From the NCBI GenBank assembly GCA_025094145.1, contig JALLLS010000027.1, positions 356,812-420,811 on the forward strand: a DNA stretch of 64,000 nt. The letters are read 5' to 3'. Below are positions 1 to 11,600 of this stretch, in pieces. Below the pieces are notes generated by a model. It was not told where the DNA came from, did not search any database, and saw nothing but the letters and a program-made list of their open reading frames with translations. Both the position numbers and the translations under genes were made by a program. Source of the DNA: Spinellus fusiger (taxonomy: Eukaryota > Mucoromycota > Mucoromycetes > Mucorales > Phycomycetaceae). The stretch's first letter is position 1. Every line of letters begins with the position of its first letter.

Positions 1-804
1 ATGAATGATTATTTAAGAATTAATTGAGATCCTGGTTGATGACAGGCTCACAACAATCTAAACATGACCTAGATTAGGATAATACGCCATCAATTAATTT
101 CAAGGTCATGGTAGAAGAACGCATTCTTTGTGCAAAGTGAAAAACATATACAGTACAGCCTTGGATGCACTTGAGACAAAACGTGTTGCTATCACAATAA
201 GACCTTTGATCAAGTATAGGATCCAACCTTTGAGTAGACTTTAAGTTGATGGCATTCGAGTGTCTGTAGTGTAGAAAAGGCCTCTATTTCCTTACATATA
301 AAAGCAAGACAGCAGACTAGTAATGCAAAAGATGATAGTCTCTTGTATGAATTGCAGTTGAATTGTATGCTTTTATGGTACATTAAAAAGACCAGTCTGC
401 TTACTGTTGCTTGGTGATACCCATAAGAGAGAAAAGGCAACTTGATATGCGTCTATGGTTTATTGTGAATAGCACACTAAATATCTACTGCATTGAACAG
501 AATAATGTGAAAAATGAAGAACACACTTGAAGGATAGCTTATCATCATCACAATAAGTCTTAGTAAAGCAGTGGGCTGTTTACTTACATTATGTGAACAT
601 ATATTTAAACTATTCTCTATTGTTTAAATTGATATATCTGTTTTTGTTTCCGTTTCAAAAACAAACATAATGAGCTCCTACAGTATCTTCTATTTTATAT
701 GACAGAAGGAAAGTTTAGTTTATTTTTACAATTAAAATACAAGTGGTACTGCTGGATCTTCAAACACTTCATTGGAGTGCCAGTACACATTGGTTATCCA
801 ATCT
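1..804. other. Gene-poor left edge
   Basis: AT-rich sequence. Apart from the tail of the minus-strand gene described next (its alternative stop lies at 732-734), I see no open frame with splice continuity, no RNA gene and no repeat. Short open frames here have no recognisable composition. Confidence 0.5.
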
Positions 805-1103
805 TTATCTTTCTCCACAATCAATGTCTTCCATTTTGTTCTCAACAACAACAAACTCGCCATTCTCTAATACTCCTCTGATTTGAGAAGACAAATTCTA
901 AATGAAAAATAGAGATGATGTAAGCTTCTGTTACCATTGTTGCTGGTATCTAGTTGACTTACCTCAACCAACAAGAGGCCCTCGTATATCCTCTCGATAG
1001 CACCATTACGAGGATCTTTACTTATTACCAGAAAGTACATGGAATATACCTTCTGTACAGTATGTATCCCAGGAGTAATCAGGGAGACAACAGAAATAGC
1101 AGC
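805..1103 (-). CDS. C-terminal part of an unrecognised protein (partial)
   Basis: Two minus-strand exons join cleanly: 963-1103 (47 codons, entered after TTATTAG, left at GAG|GTAAGT) and 897 down to a stop at 805-807 (entered after TTCATTTAG). The join reads ...IYEGLLLVE|NLSSQIRGVLE..., a compact mixed helix/strand composition typical of real protein. I do not recognise the family. Upstream exons are not secure: a short frame starting MSKDITCDTY near 1180 could be the first exon. At the run of four A (834-837 on plus as tttt) the frame seems to slip. Dropping one base would extend the protein about 25 residues to a stop at 732-734 through a convincing stretch beginning KWKTLIVEKDKDW. The gene is therefore either read to 805 or carries a homopolymer frameshift (sequence error or mutation). 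No neighbour suggests its function. Confidence 0.45.
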
Positions 1104-2135
1104 CTAATAATAATAATCAGCTATGTAAAATAATATTTTAGACAACTCCAGAATAGGATACACACCAATGCATGTACTTGTGTATATGTGTCACAAGTAA
1201 TGTCTTTTGACATTCTGTAAATGTAGCTGCTTAGAGGTTTATCTATCTGTAGAGATATTGCATTTTTTTATTATTATTATTACAACATAACATCTATCAT
1301 AACCAAGGTTGCTATTTGAGTATTTGTCTTCCTTTATTTTTATTTTATTTTATTTTTATTTTTGATTTCTCATTGGGTTTTTAGGCCAAGAGTATTTATA
1401 ATAGAAGAAAGTGTAGTTGAAATATGTTGTTTGTTGATTGGAATTAATATGCATTATACACCTTTTTCTAATGATATTGGCTTCAAGAACATACCATCGA
1501 AATGCTATGAACCATTGATATCCTTTGGTGTTTGACAGAGTCCCCTTCTTAGTTTAGTAATAGATGAGTCCTAGTTCCCAAAAGAGTGATCCTTCCAATT
1601 ATGGTAAGGATATTTACCATATAATTATCAGAAGAATTATTAAGAGGTACTGAAACCCTTATTAAGAGCAGAATAAAAGATGATCAAGTTCTGCCAATCA
1701 GATAGCTTTGTTCTGATCATTTTGATCTCTTGTTTAGACACTTTAACAGTAGTCTAACTTCTCTGTATATGTCATAATAAGCAGAGCTCTGCAATAATAT
1801 AGACTACCTTTTAGGTGGTTTACTCATCTCCTTCCTTTGAGTGCCATGATAGTAGAGCACAAAGGACAAATGGTTTTTATCATTGATCATTGATCATTCT
1901 CTATATTTACCATTTACTATATTTATCATGTCTTCATTTATGAGATATAATGCCTAGCTTCCGTACAATGTCACACACTCTCCTACTAGTTCTGATCAAG
2001 AATCCACAGTGGACACAATGACTTGCAAGGGAGAGAAAACTAAAAACAGAGAATTGTCTCTCTGTCTCTGTCTACAGATTGAAAGACCGCTATATATTTT
2101 TCTTTCTTTTGCCTTTCACTTCTATTGTAAGAGTC
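1104..2135. other. Intergenic, upstream of ABZ1
   Basis: AT-rich DNA with homopolymer and TTTTA tracts (about 1320-1370). It must hold the promoter of the plus-strand aminodeoxychorismate synthase. A CT-rich tract (2055-2076) lies just before the start codon, as is common in fungal leaders. No gene or mobile element recognised. Confidence 0.45.
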
Positions 2136-5100
2136 ATGGCAGCTCATGAAACAGTGGCAGACGCAATCAAAGCCTTAAAGACACTTATTATTGACAATTA
2201 TGACTCCTATACCTTCAACTTATTGAGGTTGTGCGAGAATAAGGAGAATGTAGTTGTGATCCGCAACGATCAGTTCGACTGGTAAAACCTATCCTTGGCT
2301 CGTAGTCAGCTTATGTATTGACAGAGAGAGAGAGAAATAGGCATGAGTTCAAGACTAGAATCCTACCCCATTTTGATAATGTAGTGATATCTCCAGGACC
2401 AGGAAGGCCCGAGAAAAGTACAGTAGGTAGCCATAGTCGCTACAGGATTCTTATTCATCAACTATAGGACTTTGGTATTTGTGCACCCTTGCTGCAGGCA
2501 CAATCAGATCCAGATCAGAAAGAGTGCCATAGACCTATTTTTGGTGTTTGTTTAGGACATCAAGGAATAGCCCATTATCTGGGTGGAAAAGTAAGTGAAG
2601 AACAAGCAAGTCAGAGGGGGCATAGATACAGATAGATGATAGATAGATAGATGATAGATAGACAGATAGATAGACAGACAGATAGATAAATGGACAGATA
2701 GATAGACAGATAGATAGACAAATAGATATAGCAAGAGGATTCTTTCTTATATTTGCTCCAGGTAGATTATGCACCACGAATTATGCACGGAAGAATGTCC
2801 CAAGTCAATACCATCAGTCACCCTACAACCCACTACAAAGACATACTCCATGGATGTCCTTCTCCCTTTTGGGCTGTAAGATATCATTCTCTTATTGTTG
2901 AAGAACAATGTAAGAATACGCTCTTGATCATGCTACTTATCCCACTTTAAGCATTGCCTGAGTGTCTTCTCGTCACTGCTTATTGTTACGAAGACAATAC
3001 TGATGTAGAGGCACTCAAGACATCTGCTTATCTCGAGGATAGCCCAGAAACCAACTCTTTAGACACACAGCAGCAAGACCACTTCTTGTCACACCCTTCT
3101 ACCAAGACTTGTCAAAATGGCAAAAGAACTATCATGGGATTTCAACACAAAGTACTTCCGTTATGGGGTGTACAGTTCCATCCAGAGTCAGTATCCACTG
3201 AATACGGTGCACTCATGATGAAGAACTTTGCTCAACAGACTCTTTGTTGGTTGCAGCAGGTGTGTGGTAGAAGGACTCTCATTCGTTATTCATCTATCAT
3301 AGAATGGAAAAGAACCACCACAGCCTACTACTCTGTTAAGTTCAACTATTCTCAACATATCAGTGGCACACCCAAAGATGTCTCGTACGAATTCAATGAA
3401 GAACAACCCACCCTTGCTTGAATTGTATTCAGTAAAGACCGAGTATCCTAGTTGGGTCAATCCAGAACAACTAGTGGAGGAGCTTATAGCCACACCCCAC
3501 CCACACCCACTGTCTATTAAATCCATCAGTTGGTTGGACAGCAGTAGAGTGAGTAAAGAGGACAGATCGATGAATGCCAACTATCTGTTAATGTGACTCA
3601 TCCATGTTTTCATAGAAATCATCTCCTTATGCTAAAATGTCTATTTTATCCATTGATCCTGCATTGACCTTTACCTATTCTACTCTTCATCGCCAAGTCA
3701 ATATTCAGGACAGAGCAGGAAAAACAAGCCAATGCATATTGGAAAAGGAAGAAACGTTCTTTGACTATCTCTCAGACATTCTTGGAAGCTCAGACGCCAT
3801 CTCTACACACCCCCTCAACCACACAAGTCCTCTTGGATTCAAGGGTGGACTTATTGGCTATTTTGGCTATGAGATGAAACGAGAAAGCTTAGACGGCTAC
3901 AAGACACCAGAGGAGCAGATGTGTCCATGCCCTCACTATGCTGCTGATGGCTGTACTTGCTCAAATGAACCTGATGCTGCTTTCCAGTATATTGATCGGT
4001 TCTGGCTGTTTGATCATACGCACCACCACGTCTATGCATGCTGTCTTGCTCGTACTCCTTCCTTTCCTACTGCACAAAACACAACAAGAGACTTCACAGT
4101 AGGCATGAAGACAGAAGCAGCCCATCAATGGCTCAAGCATGCTGAACAGGCTATTCTCCAAACAACAGAATCAATACGCCAAAGGAAGCTCATCAACGAC
4201 TATGCCAGCTTGACTCCTGCATCTTCTGCACGTAGCAGCCCACAGCCCACACTATCCACCAACATTGCTCATTCCGACTGTTCTCTGCCAATGTCCAACA
4301 CAATGCCTACCTGAAATCCATCCAGAATTGCATTCATGAAATTAAAGAAGGAGAGTCTTACGAGATATGTCTTACCACTCGATTCCGGTGCCAATTACCA
4401 AAAGAACTCCAGTTGACAGTGCAGGATCCTCACCTATGGAAACTGTATACGCGTCATCTGCGCAAAAAAAATCCTGCTCCCTTCTCTGCTTTATTGACAT
4501 TTGCTATGAAGGATCTTGTAGTGATGAGCTCAAGTCCAGAACGTTTTTTGAGTATTAAGAAGGGGATAGCAGAGATGAAGCCTATCAAAGGCACCATTGG
4601 AAGAGTGTTACAGTGTGTTTGTGCAGAAGACACGTGCGATAGATCTGTTCTTTGTGAGGAGAGAAAAGAGAGAAAAGACGGTGAACAAAAACAAAAGTTA
4701 TGGCAGGATGTAAAAGAAAGAGCAGAGAATCTTATGGTAGGTTTAATATTACTAGTTTAGTCGCACTCTTTTCTATTTCTTTATTTCTATGTTATGTTAT
4801 GTTATGTTATGTGTCTATCAGCATAGTCACCTTATGGATGTATCTAATTATTTATTGTTAGATTGTAGACTTAATTCGTAATGATCTTGCTCAAGTCTGT
4901 GACCCTAGCAGCGTACAAGTGCCCAAGTTAATGCACATAGAAACCTATGAAAAGGTCCACCATCTTGTATCTACAGTGTGTGGTCGATTAAGGCCTCACA
5001 TCAGTAGCATAGAAGCCTTACGCAAATGTTTCCCACCAGGTATTTGTCCTCCTCACTTGCTACAAGACACAGTATCCACTGTTATATTTATATATTTACA

Positions 5101-5593
5101 CTATGTATTGAATTGATAGGTTCCATGACAGGTGCACCCAAGTTGAGATCAATCCAGCTATTAGATCAATTTGAACAGCATAAACCCAGAGGAATCTATT
5201 CTGGCTGCTTGGGATACTTTTCACTGGATGGCAATTCTGATTTCAATGTAGTGATTCGAACAGCAGTGATTAAACATCAGTCAGATCATGGTAAGTCTTA
5301 TGCAATGCAGCCACCCTTCCTTGTGAATAGATGTAGATGTAGATGTAGATGTAGATGTAGATGTAGATGTAGATGTAGATATAGATATAGATATAGATGT
5401 AGATGTAGATGTAGATATAGATGTATAGATGTATAGATGTATCTATTAATGACTCATTGCTGATATTGACATGGCCTTTCTTATGCTAGTTGAAGTATCA
5501 GTGGGTGGTGGAGGAGCAATTACCTTTTTATCTGATCCTGAGCAGGAGTGGGTGGAGGCATTATTGAAGACAAAGAGTGTGGCACCAAGGTAA
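2136..5593 (+). CDS. ABZ1: Bifunctional aminodeoxychorismate synthase (PABA synthase)
   Basis: Makes 4-amino-4-deoxychorismate from chorismate and glutamine, the first step to p-aminobenzoate and folate. Ten exons fit: 2136-2281, 2341-2422, 2468-2590, 2762-2909, 2952-3259, 3303-3548, 3616-4736, 4862-5039, 5120-5290, 5490-5593. The N-terminal class I glutamine amidotransferase shows [23 protein letters not shown], the nucleophile loop FGVCLGHQG and the His/Glu site WGVQFHPES. The C-terminal chorismate-binding half shows [41 protein letters not shown] and GSMTGAPK. The lysine in PIKGT is the residue that marks PabB-type enzymes against anthranilate synthase (PIAGT). ATG 2136 is preferred because no ATG precedes it in frame. 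Oddity: exon 7 changes frame between about 4200 and 4280 (net +2 or -1) with no usable intron, so the copy is either broken or contains a sequence error. It converges on the epimerase gene, with 362 bp between stop codons. Confidence 0.93.
2628..2735. repeat. GATA-type microsatellite in ABZ1 intron 4
   Basis: Irregular array of GATA, GACA and GATAGAT units filling most of the intron 2591-2761 between the exon ending LGGK and the exon starting VDYAPR. The complementary strand reads as long (YLSICLSI) open frames, which are repeat artefacts. Confidence 0.85.
5329..5441. repeat. (TAGATG)n hexanucleotide repeat in the last ABZ1 intron
   Basis: About 18 hexamer units of TAGATG with TAGATA variants, inside the intron 5291-5489. 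If the intron is retained, the frame stays open and encodes alternating Arg-Cys and Arg-Tyr. The spliced product ([13 protein letters not shown]) matches the expected enzyme C terminus, so the repeat is treated as intronic. Confidence 0.9.
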
Positions 5594-5955
5594 ATACAGA
5601 AACAGGAAACATTCTTTTTAAAGCAGCTTCCATGTAGTGTAAAGGAGTTCATCGATGAACAGTAAGAACACCTGTATGGTGTATATAGATGTGTATGAGT
5701 ATAAGAGAAAGTGTGTGTATTAATATAAATTTACTTAATGATATGAAAACAATGGATAGTAAAATAGGATCTCTTTGCTTATGAACTTCAGTCATTTCCT
5801 CATATCTTTATTGTATTCCTTTTGTTGTTGGCAATAAGATATCTCTCTATTCTTTAGTATCTACCACTAGGATGGAACTGTAACCACAGTACATAAGATA
5901 GAATGAGATAGAATAAGATAGAGTAGTACAACACAGAATAGAATAGTTTATCTTT

Positions 5956-7011
5956 TCATAGTTCTACAACTTGATCACTTCCCACAAACAAGGGCACCTT
6001 AAACCCATACTTCTTTGCCAACAAGGGCGGAACGAAACGACCTCCAAGATAGTGATGCTCTCCTTTGAAATGGTTTGCGCACAGTTTGGGTGCTGTAAGA
6101 GAGACAAGCACATGAGGCTGGAAAGATGAACCACTGACTGGTCCCTTTTCAACATCCCAGCCTGAAGGAATGTCTACTGACAGTACAGGCTTTGTTGTTT
6201 CTTCAAATGCCTGAATCACTTCAACAAAGGGCTCTCTTACAGTGCCATGAAAGCTAAAGCCAAAGACTGCATCTACGACTACATCAGAGGCACTGAGATG
6301 CATCGGAAAAGAGATGTTATGGATAGGAATGTCGAGATTCTCACATTGTCTTAGTAGACGCTAATATCCAGTGTAGAGCCATACATTACTCATTAGGTCA
6401 TCCACCAGACGTATACACTGGCATGCTTCTAGACAGCATAGGCAGTCGTATTTACCTGGTAAGGTTCTCTTTTGGGTTGTTTTGGGTAGTAGAGAGAAGG
6501 CTTGAATCCAAAATGATAGAGATGACGAGCAGCAACAAGACCTTTTATATGCCGTTAGTCTTCTATCTGTCTATCTGTCTATTGATATAGACTATTGAGG
6601 CATCTATCAACACACTCACCATCTCCACCATTATTGCCTATAGACATAGTACCACTACATAAGTTCATTCAATAGAACAAAGCTTTCTATGTAGATTTAC
6701 CTGGCCCCACACACACTAATACTCGAGGATATGTCTCTACAGGATATGTCTTTTGTACAGCCTGAGCAACACTCAATCCAGCTACACATTGGTCAATCAT
6801 GCATTGTAAGCTGAGTCTCATTCTTTGCCCTTATTCCTTTACAGTGGACACATATTACCCAACTCCATAAGCTGGTCTATGGAGAAACCACCACTCGCAC
6901 TCATTAGCTCCTCGTCAATAGCCTTTGCCACTGTTTGTGATAGAAACTAGAGTGTGTTTATGACTGAGTCCATATTAAACTGGAGAAGACCAAAACTACC
7001 TTGAACGACAT
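5956..7011 (-). CDS. NNR1: NAD(P)H-hydrate epimerase (YjeF_N family)
   Basis: Repairs damaged nicotinamide nucleotides by interconverting R and S NAD(P)H hydrates so that the dehydratase can restore NAD(P)H. Six minus-strand exons give a clean 229-residue frame: 7000-7011, 6859-6946, 6701-6781, 6620-6637, 6456-6541 and 5956-6360. Family signatures are AKAIDEELM at the N terminus, the nucleotide-binding loop GNNGGDGLVAARHL, DAVFGFSFHG and SVDIPSGWDVEKGP. The length matches the stand-alone epimerase (about 230-250 residues in fungi), so no kinase/dehydratase domain is fused. Exon 1 is only 12 nt (MSFK) and exon 4 only 18 nt, and the GNNGGDG loop is assembled from three exons. The start is the ATG of the 12-nt exon, since the next exon opens directly with FLSQTVAKA. 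It probably acts in cytosol or mitochondria; I see no obvious targeting peptide. Confidence 0.93.
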
Positions 7012-7555
7012 GAATGAGAATAAGAAAGAAAACACACGCTAATTAGCTTAAGACTCAACTGTGAGTCCTTTTAGGTTATTATTGTAGGGAAGCTGAGCTC
7101 AGATGCATTGACTAGACTTGTAACTAAATAAACACTGGTTTCTCATGACAGATAGATGTGCGTATATCTCATTCAATAAGTAGAGAGTCTATCCTAGATA
7201 TTCACCACAAGAAGAATAAGAGCAAGAAGAACAAGTCAACAGGGGTCCCATAGAGCAATGTGACTCGTGTTTGAGGACTTGCTCTCTCTTCAGGCACACC
7301 TCACGGATTCCAACGCGTCCTTGCACTGTAAGTTCTCTGTTTGCAGTCCACACACACACACACACACTCTCTCTCTCTCTCTTTATGATATGATATGATT
7401 CTTCTACTCTGCACCATCCACTCTCTCACAAGTACACTCCTATTAGAAATACAGACCATAGACTGCACATGCAATATATAAATTGGTTTGTATTAATGAG
7501 GACTGTCAATAGGTATTGGGTAAAATAGAGAGAGAATAACAGTTGTTTTTCTTGC
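7012..7555. other. Intergenic between TMA7 and the epimerase gene
   Basis: Contains (CA)n followed by (CT)n at about 7351-7381 and an AT-rich remainder. It must carry the epimerase promoter (minus strand) and the TMA7 3' end. No further coding exon accepted. Confidence 0.5.
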
Positions 7556-8098
7556 TTATTTCTTTCCGCTCTTCTTAATACCACCACTCACTATAAAACA
7601 ACAACAAAAGATAGATGAGCATACACCAATGCAACTGGTTGACGCATCAATAAAGATAACTTACACAAAGGACCTTTACCAGCAGCCTTGCCCTGCATTT
7701 CCTTGAGCTTCTTGGCTTCTTCAGCTTGTCTCTTCTTGAAGGCAATATCTTCTTCCTATATACCCGTGCATAGCCAACAGAGAGTGAGACATGGATCTAT
7801 AAAGAGATATCCTCAAGTTCAGTGTCTTACATCTTCATCACCAGGCTGCTTCTTCTTGGGGGCCTTGAGAGGCTTAAGTTTTCCACCTAGACATATATTC
7901 TTTTAGTCTTTCTTGTTAAAAAAAACACACACACACTAGGGTGTTTTATTTTATTTTTATTTTCTTATCAACGAATACTATCCTATTCTTTCTTTCTCTC
8001 TTTCTCTCTATACATGCATATATATATATTTATAAAAAAAAAAGAAAAAAAAAGAAAGGCATACTGGGCTATTTCTTTTTACCTTGTCTTCCAGACAT
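7556..8098 (-). CDS. TMA7: Translation machinery-associated protein 7
   Basis: Small, basic, highly conserved eukaryotic protein that co-purifies with ribosomes; exact biochemical role unsettled. Four minus-strand exons give 65 residues: 8083-8098, 7831-7886, 7665-7755 and 7556-7590. The spliced protein has the diagnostic layout: MSGRQGGKLKPLKAPKKKQ, an acidic linker (GDEDEED), AFKKRQAEEAKKLKEMQ, GKAAGKGPL, and a lysine-rich end GGIKKSGKK. The length equals the family's usual 64-65 residues. All three introns sit at phases that restore the frame, so the model is secure although the gene is too short to stand out as an open frame. It lies on the same strand as, and downstream of, AVL9 (506 bp away). 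Confidence 0.95.
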
Positions 8099-8603
8099 AT
8101 TTGAAAAGTTATACAAGCAAAAATCTGTCTCGACTAAAAAAAAGAATTGGATTTGATATTAAATATTGGCTGTGGATGTCATTTGCTGGGCTTATTCTCA
8201 TTCTGTCTTGAAAAATTTTCATCTCCTTTTTTCATTGGATGCAAAGTGACAAGGACTGTTTTTCTATCACTTTGGGCAAGGTCGGAGAATAAAAACAGTA
8301 AGTGGTAATGATAGAGTGCTGAAAATGTTGAGGAACTGAATCTACGCATTCCAAGAGACATTGCTATTGTAGTTTCAATTAGTACAGCCAGAAAATGTAT
8401 AAAAGCAGTTGTAGTTATTGTAGTCTATAGTGAGAAATACAAATATTTATTACCAAACACACTTTTTGTTTTGAGTATTTTGAACAATAGTGATACCAGC
8501 AATCGTAGTAGCATTAGTAACAATAATAATATAACACTGTTATAAACAAATACTCTCTCAATAAATAATAATAACAGTAATGGTAATAATAATAATATCC
8601 ATC
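8099..8603. other. Intergenic with LTR-like repeat fragment
   Basis: Holds the TMA7 promoter side and the AVL9 3' end. Positions about 8322-8450 are a repeat also found at about 19262-19400 (see that entry). The rest is AT-rich with (AAT)n-like runs at 8520-8600. Confidence 0.55.
8322..8450 (+). repeat. Dispersed LTR-like repeat, copy 1
   Basis: Shares an ordered run of motifs with 19262-19400: AATGTTGAGGAA, CATTCCAAGAGACATT, a TATAAA-like box, AAGCAGTTGTA, GTTGTAGT and GAGAAATACAA. The layout (TG start, TATA box, then an A-rich stretch) resembles the promoter half of a long terminal repeat. No internal retroelement genes are attached, so a solo LTR or fragment is the best guess. Confidence 0.5.
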
Positions 8604-11600
8604 TTATCCTGGAGAAAGAGAATTCTTGGAATGAGAGGTAGGCCTAGTAGCTACAGAGGCGTCTTCTGAAAGTGTAGGCGTAGGCGTAGTAGCAGTAGGA
8701 GTAAGAGGAGGAGGAAATGGATACATGGCAGCCACATCCACAAAGGTACTGGTGCTATCATCATCACTTGCAGCAAATATCACAGGTGATTCTGAACGAG
8801 AGATACTCTTGTGTTTGATGGACCCCAAAGACTTCTCAGTGGCTGTCTTTGGCTCTGCTACTGCTTCCTAAAAAGAAAGGGTTAACTATGTAGATAGGGA
8901 TAGGCCAAGACATATCTTACTTACATCCATGGCCTGTATAAACTCCTTTTGTTTACGACTCAGAAAAGAAGAAAAGTTGGAGAAAAGACCACCAGCATGT
9001 TGGAGATTGGGTTCGATGAAGGACGAGGAGGAAGATGAAACAGTTCCAGCAGGACCTTCCTTCTTCTGTTGGCCATTGACTGAAGAGGTGTCTGAAAGGG
9101 GAGGGTCTATTGACAGAGATAGAGTGACAGAAAGGCATTATCAGAGCCAAATTGATGAGCTTATCCTCATGGACATCTATAAAGGACTGTTTCTTACATT
9201 CTTTTCTACGTGCTTCTGGTTCTGAACGGGGCAATGGATCTCCTGGAGTCTCTTGGTCACTACTGATGGCTGTGGCTGTATCATGAGAAGCACGTTCAAT
9301 TTCTGTCCACAGAGCATCCATTCCTTTTAATAGCTTTGATCTTCCTGTAAACACGGCCTTGGCACCACCCGACATTGCCTTTGAGAATGTCTGTCGTAAG
9401 GGAGCCAGGTTCTGTCTCAACTGTAAGTCCTTTAATCGACTGGTAATGTCATTGTAACCATTGTAGGTGGAAATGGAATGCGTAGGCTTATGTTAGTACT
9501 TGTCAGAACATGCATCATCATCTATTCCTACTTTGAGAGGGTATTTTGAATGTCGTTGATCGAGATATTGCCCATGCCTGGATGTCTATTAAAACCATTA
9601 AGAGTCATAACAACGTATTCATAACTAAAAGGGGCTCACAGACAGCAATGCCCAGCATTACTTGTACTCATGCCAACTTACCCTGGTTCTATGATCTCAT
9701 AAATCTCATGGTCAGTGTACTTATTCCAAAGCCTAAAGTTATTTGTCTCTCTCCATGCCATGGCCCAATTCATGCCATAGTCAGACAGGTAGTTACGTTC
9801 TGTTAAATAGTATCCAATGGATTAATCCTGTACACAGACATGGAAATAGAATAACACTGCCGTCTTTGATTTACCTCTATCATCATCTCTCATGACATCT
9901 TCTGGTGTAAGTCCTCCTAGTGAAAACTCTCTTTCTTCCTCATTGAATAGATGAGAGGCCTGAGCATGTTTCATACTGGAGAGTAAAGAAAGTATGTACT
10001 CTTCAAATCGTACTCTAAGATAGTCATCAGAGCCATAGAATGTGTTTTTTAAAGGTCTTCCAGGATCTATGGTGCCATTCCATCCACATAAAAGAGTGAG
10101 TGGAGAGTCCATTGAGTATCAGAGATGTCTTGTTTACCATTTGTATCCCAAGTATCGTTTACTACTTTGACGATCTTCTCCATCCACCGACGATCTGCCA
10201 TGGTTGTATGGACAATGGAAGCCAGATGTTGGTTATAGAATTCAATAGTACCTGTCTCAACCTTTTCAGCTTATATGAGATTTGAAAAGAACACAAGACA
10301 TCACCTTACACACACCTATACCCTACACCCTACACACCCTATACACCTTACACAACCACTCACACCAACCTACCTATACATGTCTCTATAAGGATGGTTT
10401 TTCTTTGTTTTTCTTTTATTGTATTGTATTGTATTGTATTGTATTGTATTGTATTGTATTGTATTGTATTGCATTGCATTGTATTGTATTGCATTGCATT
10501 GCATTGTATTGTATTGTATTGTATTGTATTCCATTGCATTCCATTGCATCACACTATACCCCTATTTAATTCACTTACATTGACAAGTACATCGATGTTG
10601 GTATCGCTTTTATGATGGAAGAAGATTTGGTTGGTAGTACCAGCAAGATATGACTTTGTCTTTTCAGACGACAGCATATCAATCTGCTGTAGTGGCAAGT
10701 AGGGCTGAAAGAAAGATCCCTAGAAGCTGGTAAGATCTATCATAGCCCCAACACTGGGGATGTACCTTTTCGAATATTCGGAGAGGAAGACCCATGTAGC
10801 GTAATAGACTTGATTTTACACCATCTGTGAGTTCCTTTGCCTCTGTTATTTTTAGTGTGCTTTCATCAGTATCAAGATAGGGTGCTCCTGAATTCTGAAG
10901 ACAGCATAGTAGACCTATTCTCATCAAAGATGGCTTTAGTGTTCCACTTTATGGATAGACGGATAGATGGGTGTATATTCATATACCAAACATCTCACAT
11001 TCTAATGTTCTTACCAGGAAGTAATGATATCAAAGAGTATTGGAATGTACACAATGTCTCTACTGGGTATCCATAAAACAGTATCTATGATATCTCCACT
11101 TGTAAGTGCCTTATTGATACAAACACTACTCTTGCTGATGATCTTACTATGACTACTACTACTATCACAAGCATCCTCATCATTTACCCTCTTTTCTAGC
11201 AGCAGGAGCTTAAGAAGAACCAATGTCTTTCCTTTGAATCGATGTAATAACTCTCGAAGGGAGGTTCCTAATAAGATACAGTCATTCCTTCCATTCTTAG
11301 CCATGGACAGATTCACCTCACTTTTGTATTGAATTCCACTTACCCATGTACAGTGTTGAGTCATCAATAGGACCATAGAAAGTGCTGTTTAAGCTATTAT
11401 ACAAGTTCTATACAAATGAACCATTATCAACTCCATGGAAGAAAAGAGCATACGGTCTTATACTCTCTCTCTCTCTCTTCTTTCTTACATAGAGAATGCC
11501 AATTTTTGTAAAATCCCTTTGATTGAACCATGCTGCAGTAATCACTGCTAGTTTCTGTCGTAAAGGCCCAAAGATAGGCTGTTGAAGAAAAAGACGCTTA

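Noticed and set aside
1515..1525. ATATCCTT, a possible U12-type intron donor
   Set aside because: Not in any gene and no branch site nearby; every intron I could place is U2-type.
2535..2777. Overlapping (YLSICLS)n frames
   Set aside because: GATA microsatellite inside an ABZ1 intron.
4228..4245. 14-nt GTAGCAGCCCACAG as an intron restoring ABZ1 frame
   Set aside because: Removal would fix the frame arithmetically, but spliceosomal introns this short are not known in such fungi; kept only as a note.
10282..10615. (LYCIV)n and (QYNTI)n frames on both strands
   Set aside because: Pentanucleotide repeat inside an AVL9 intron.
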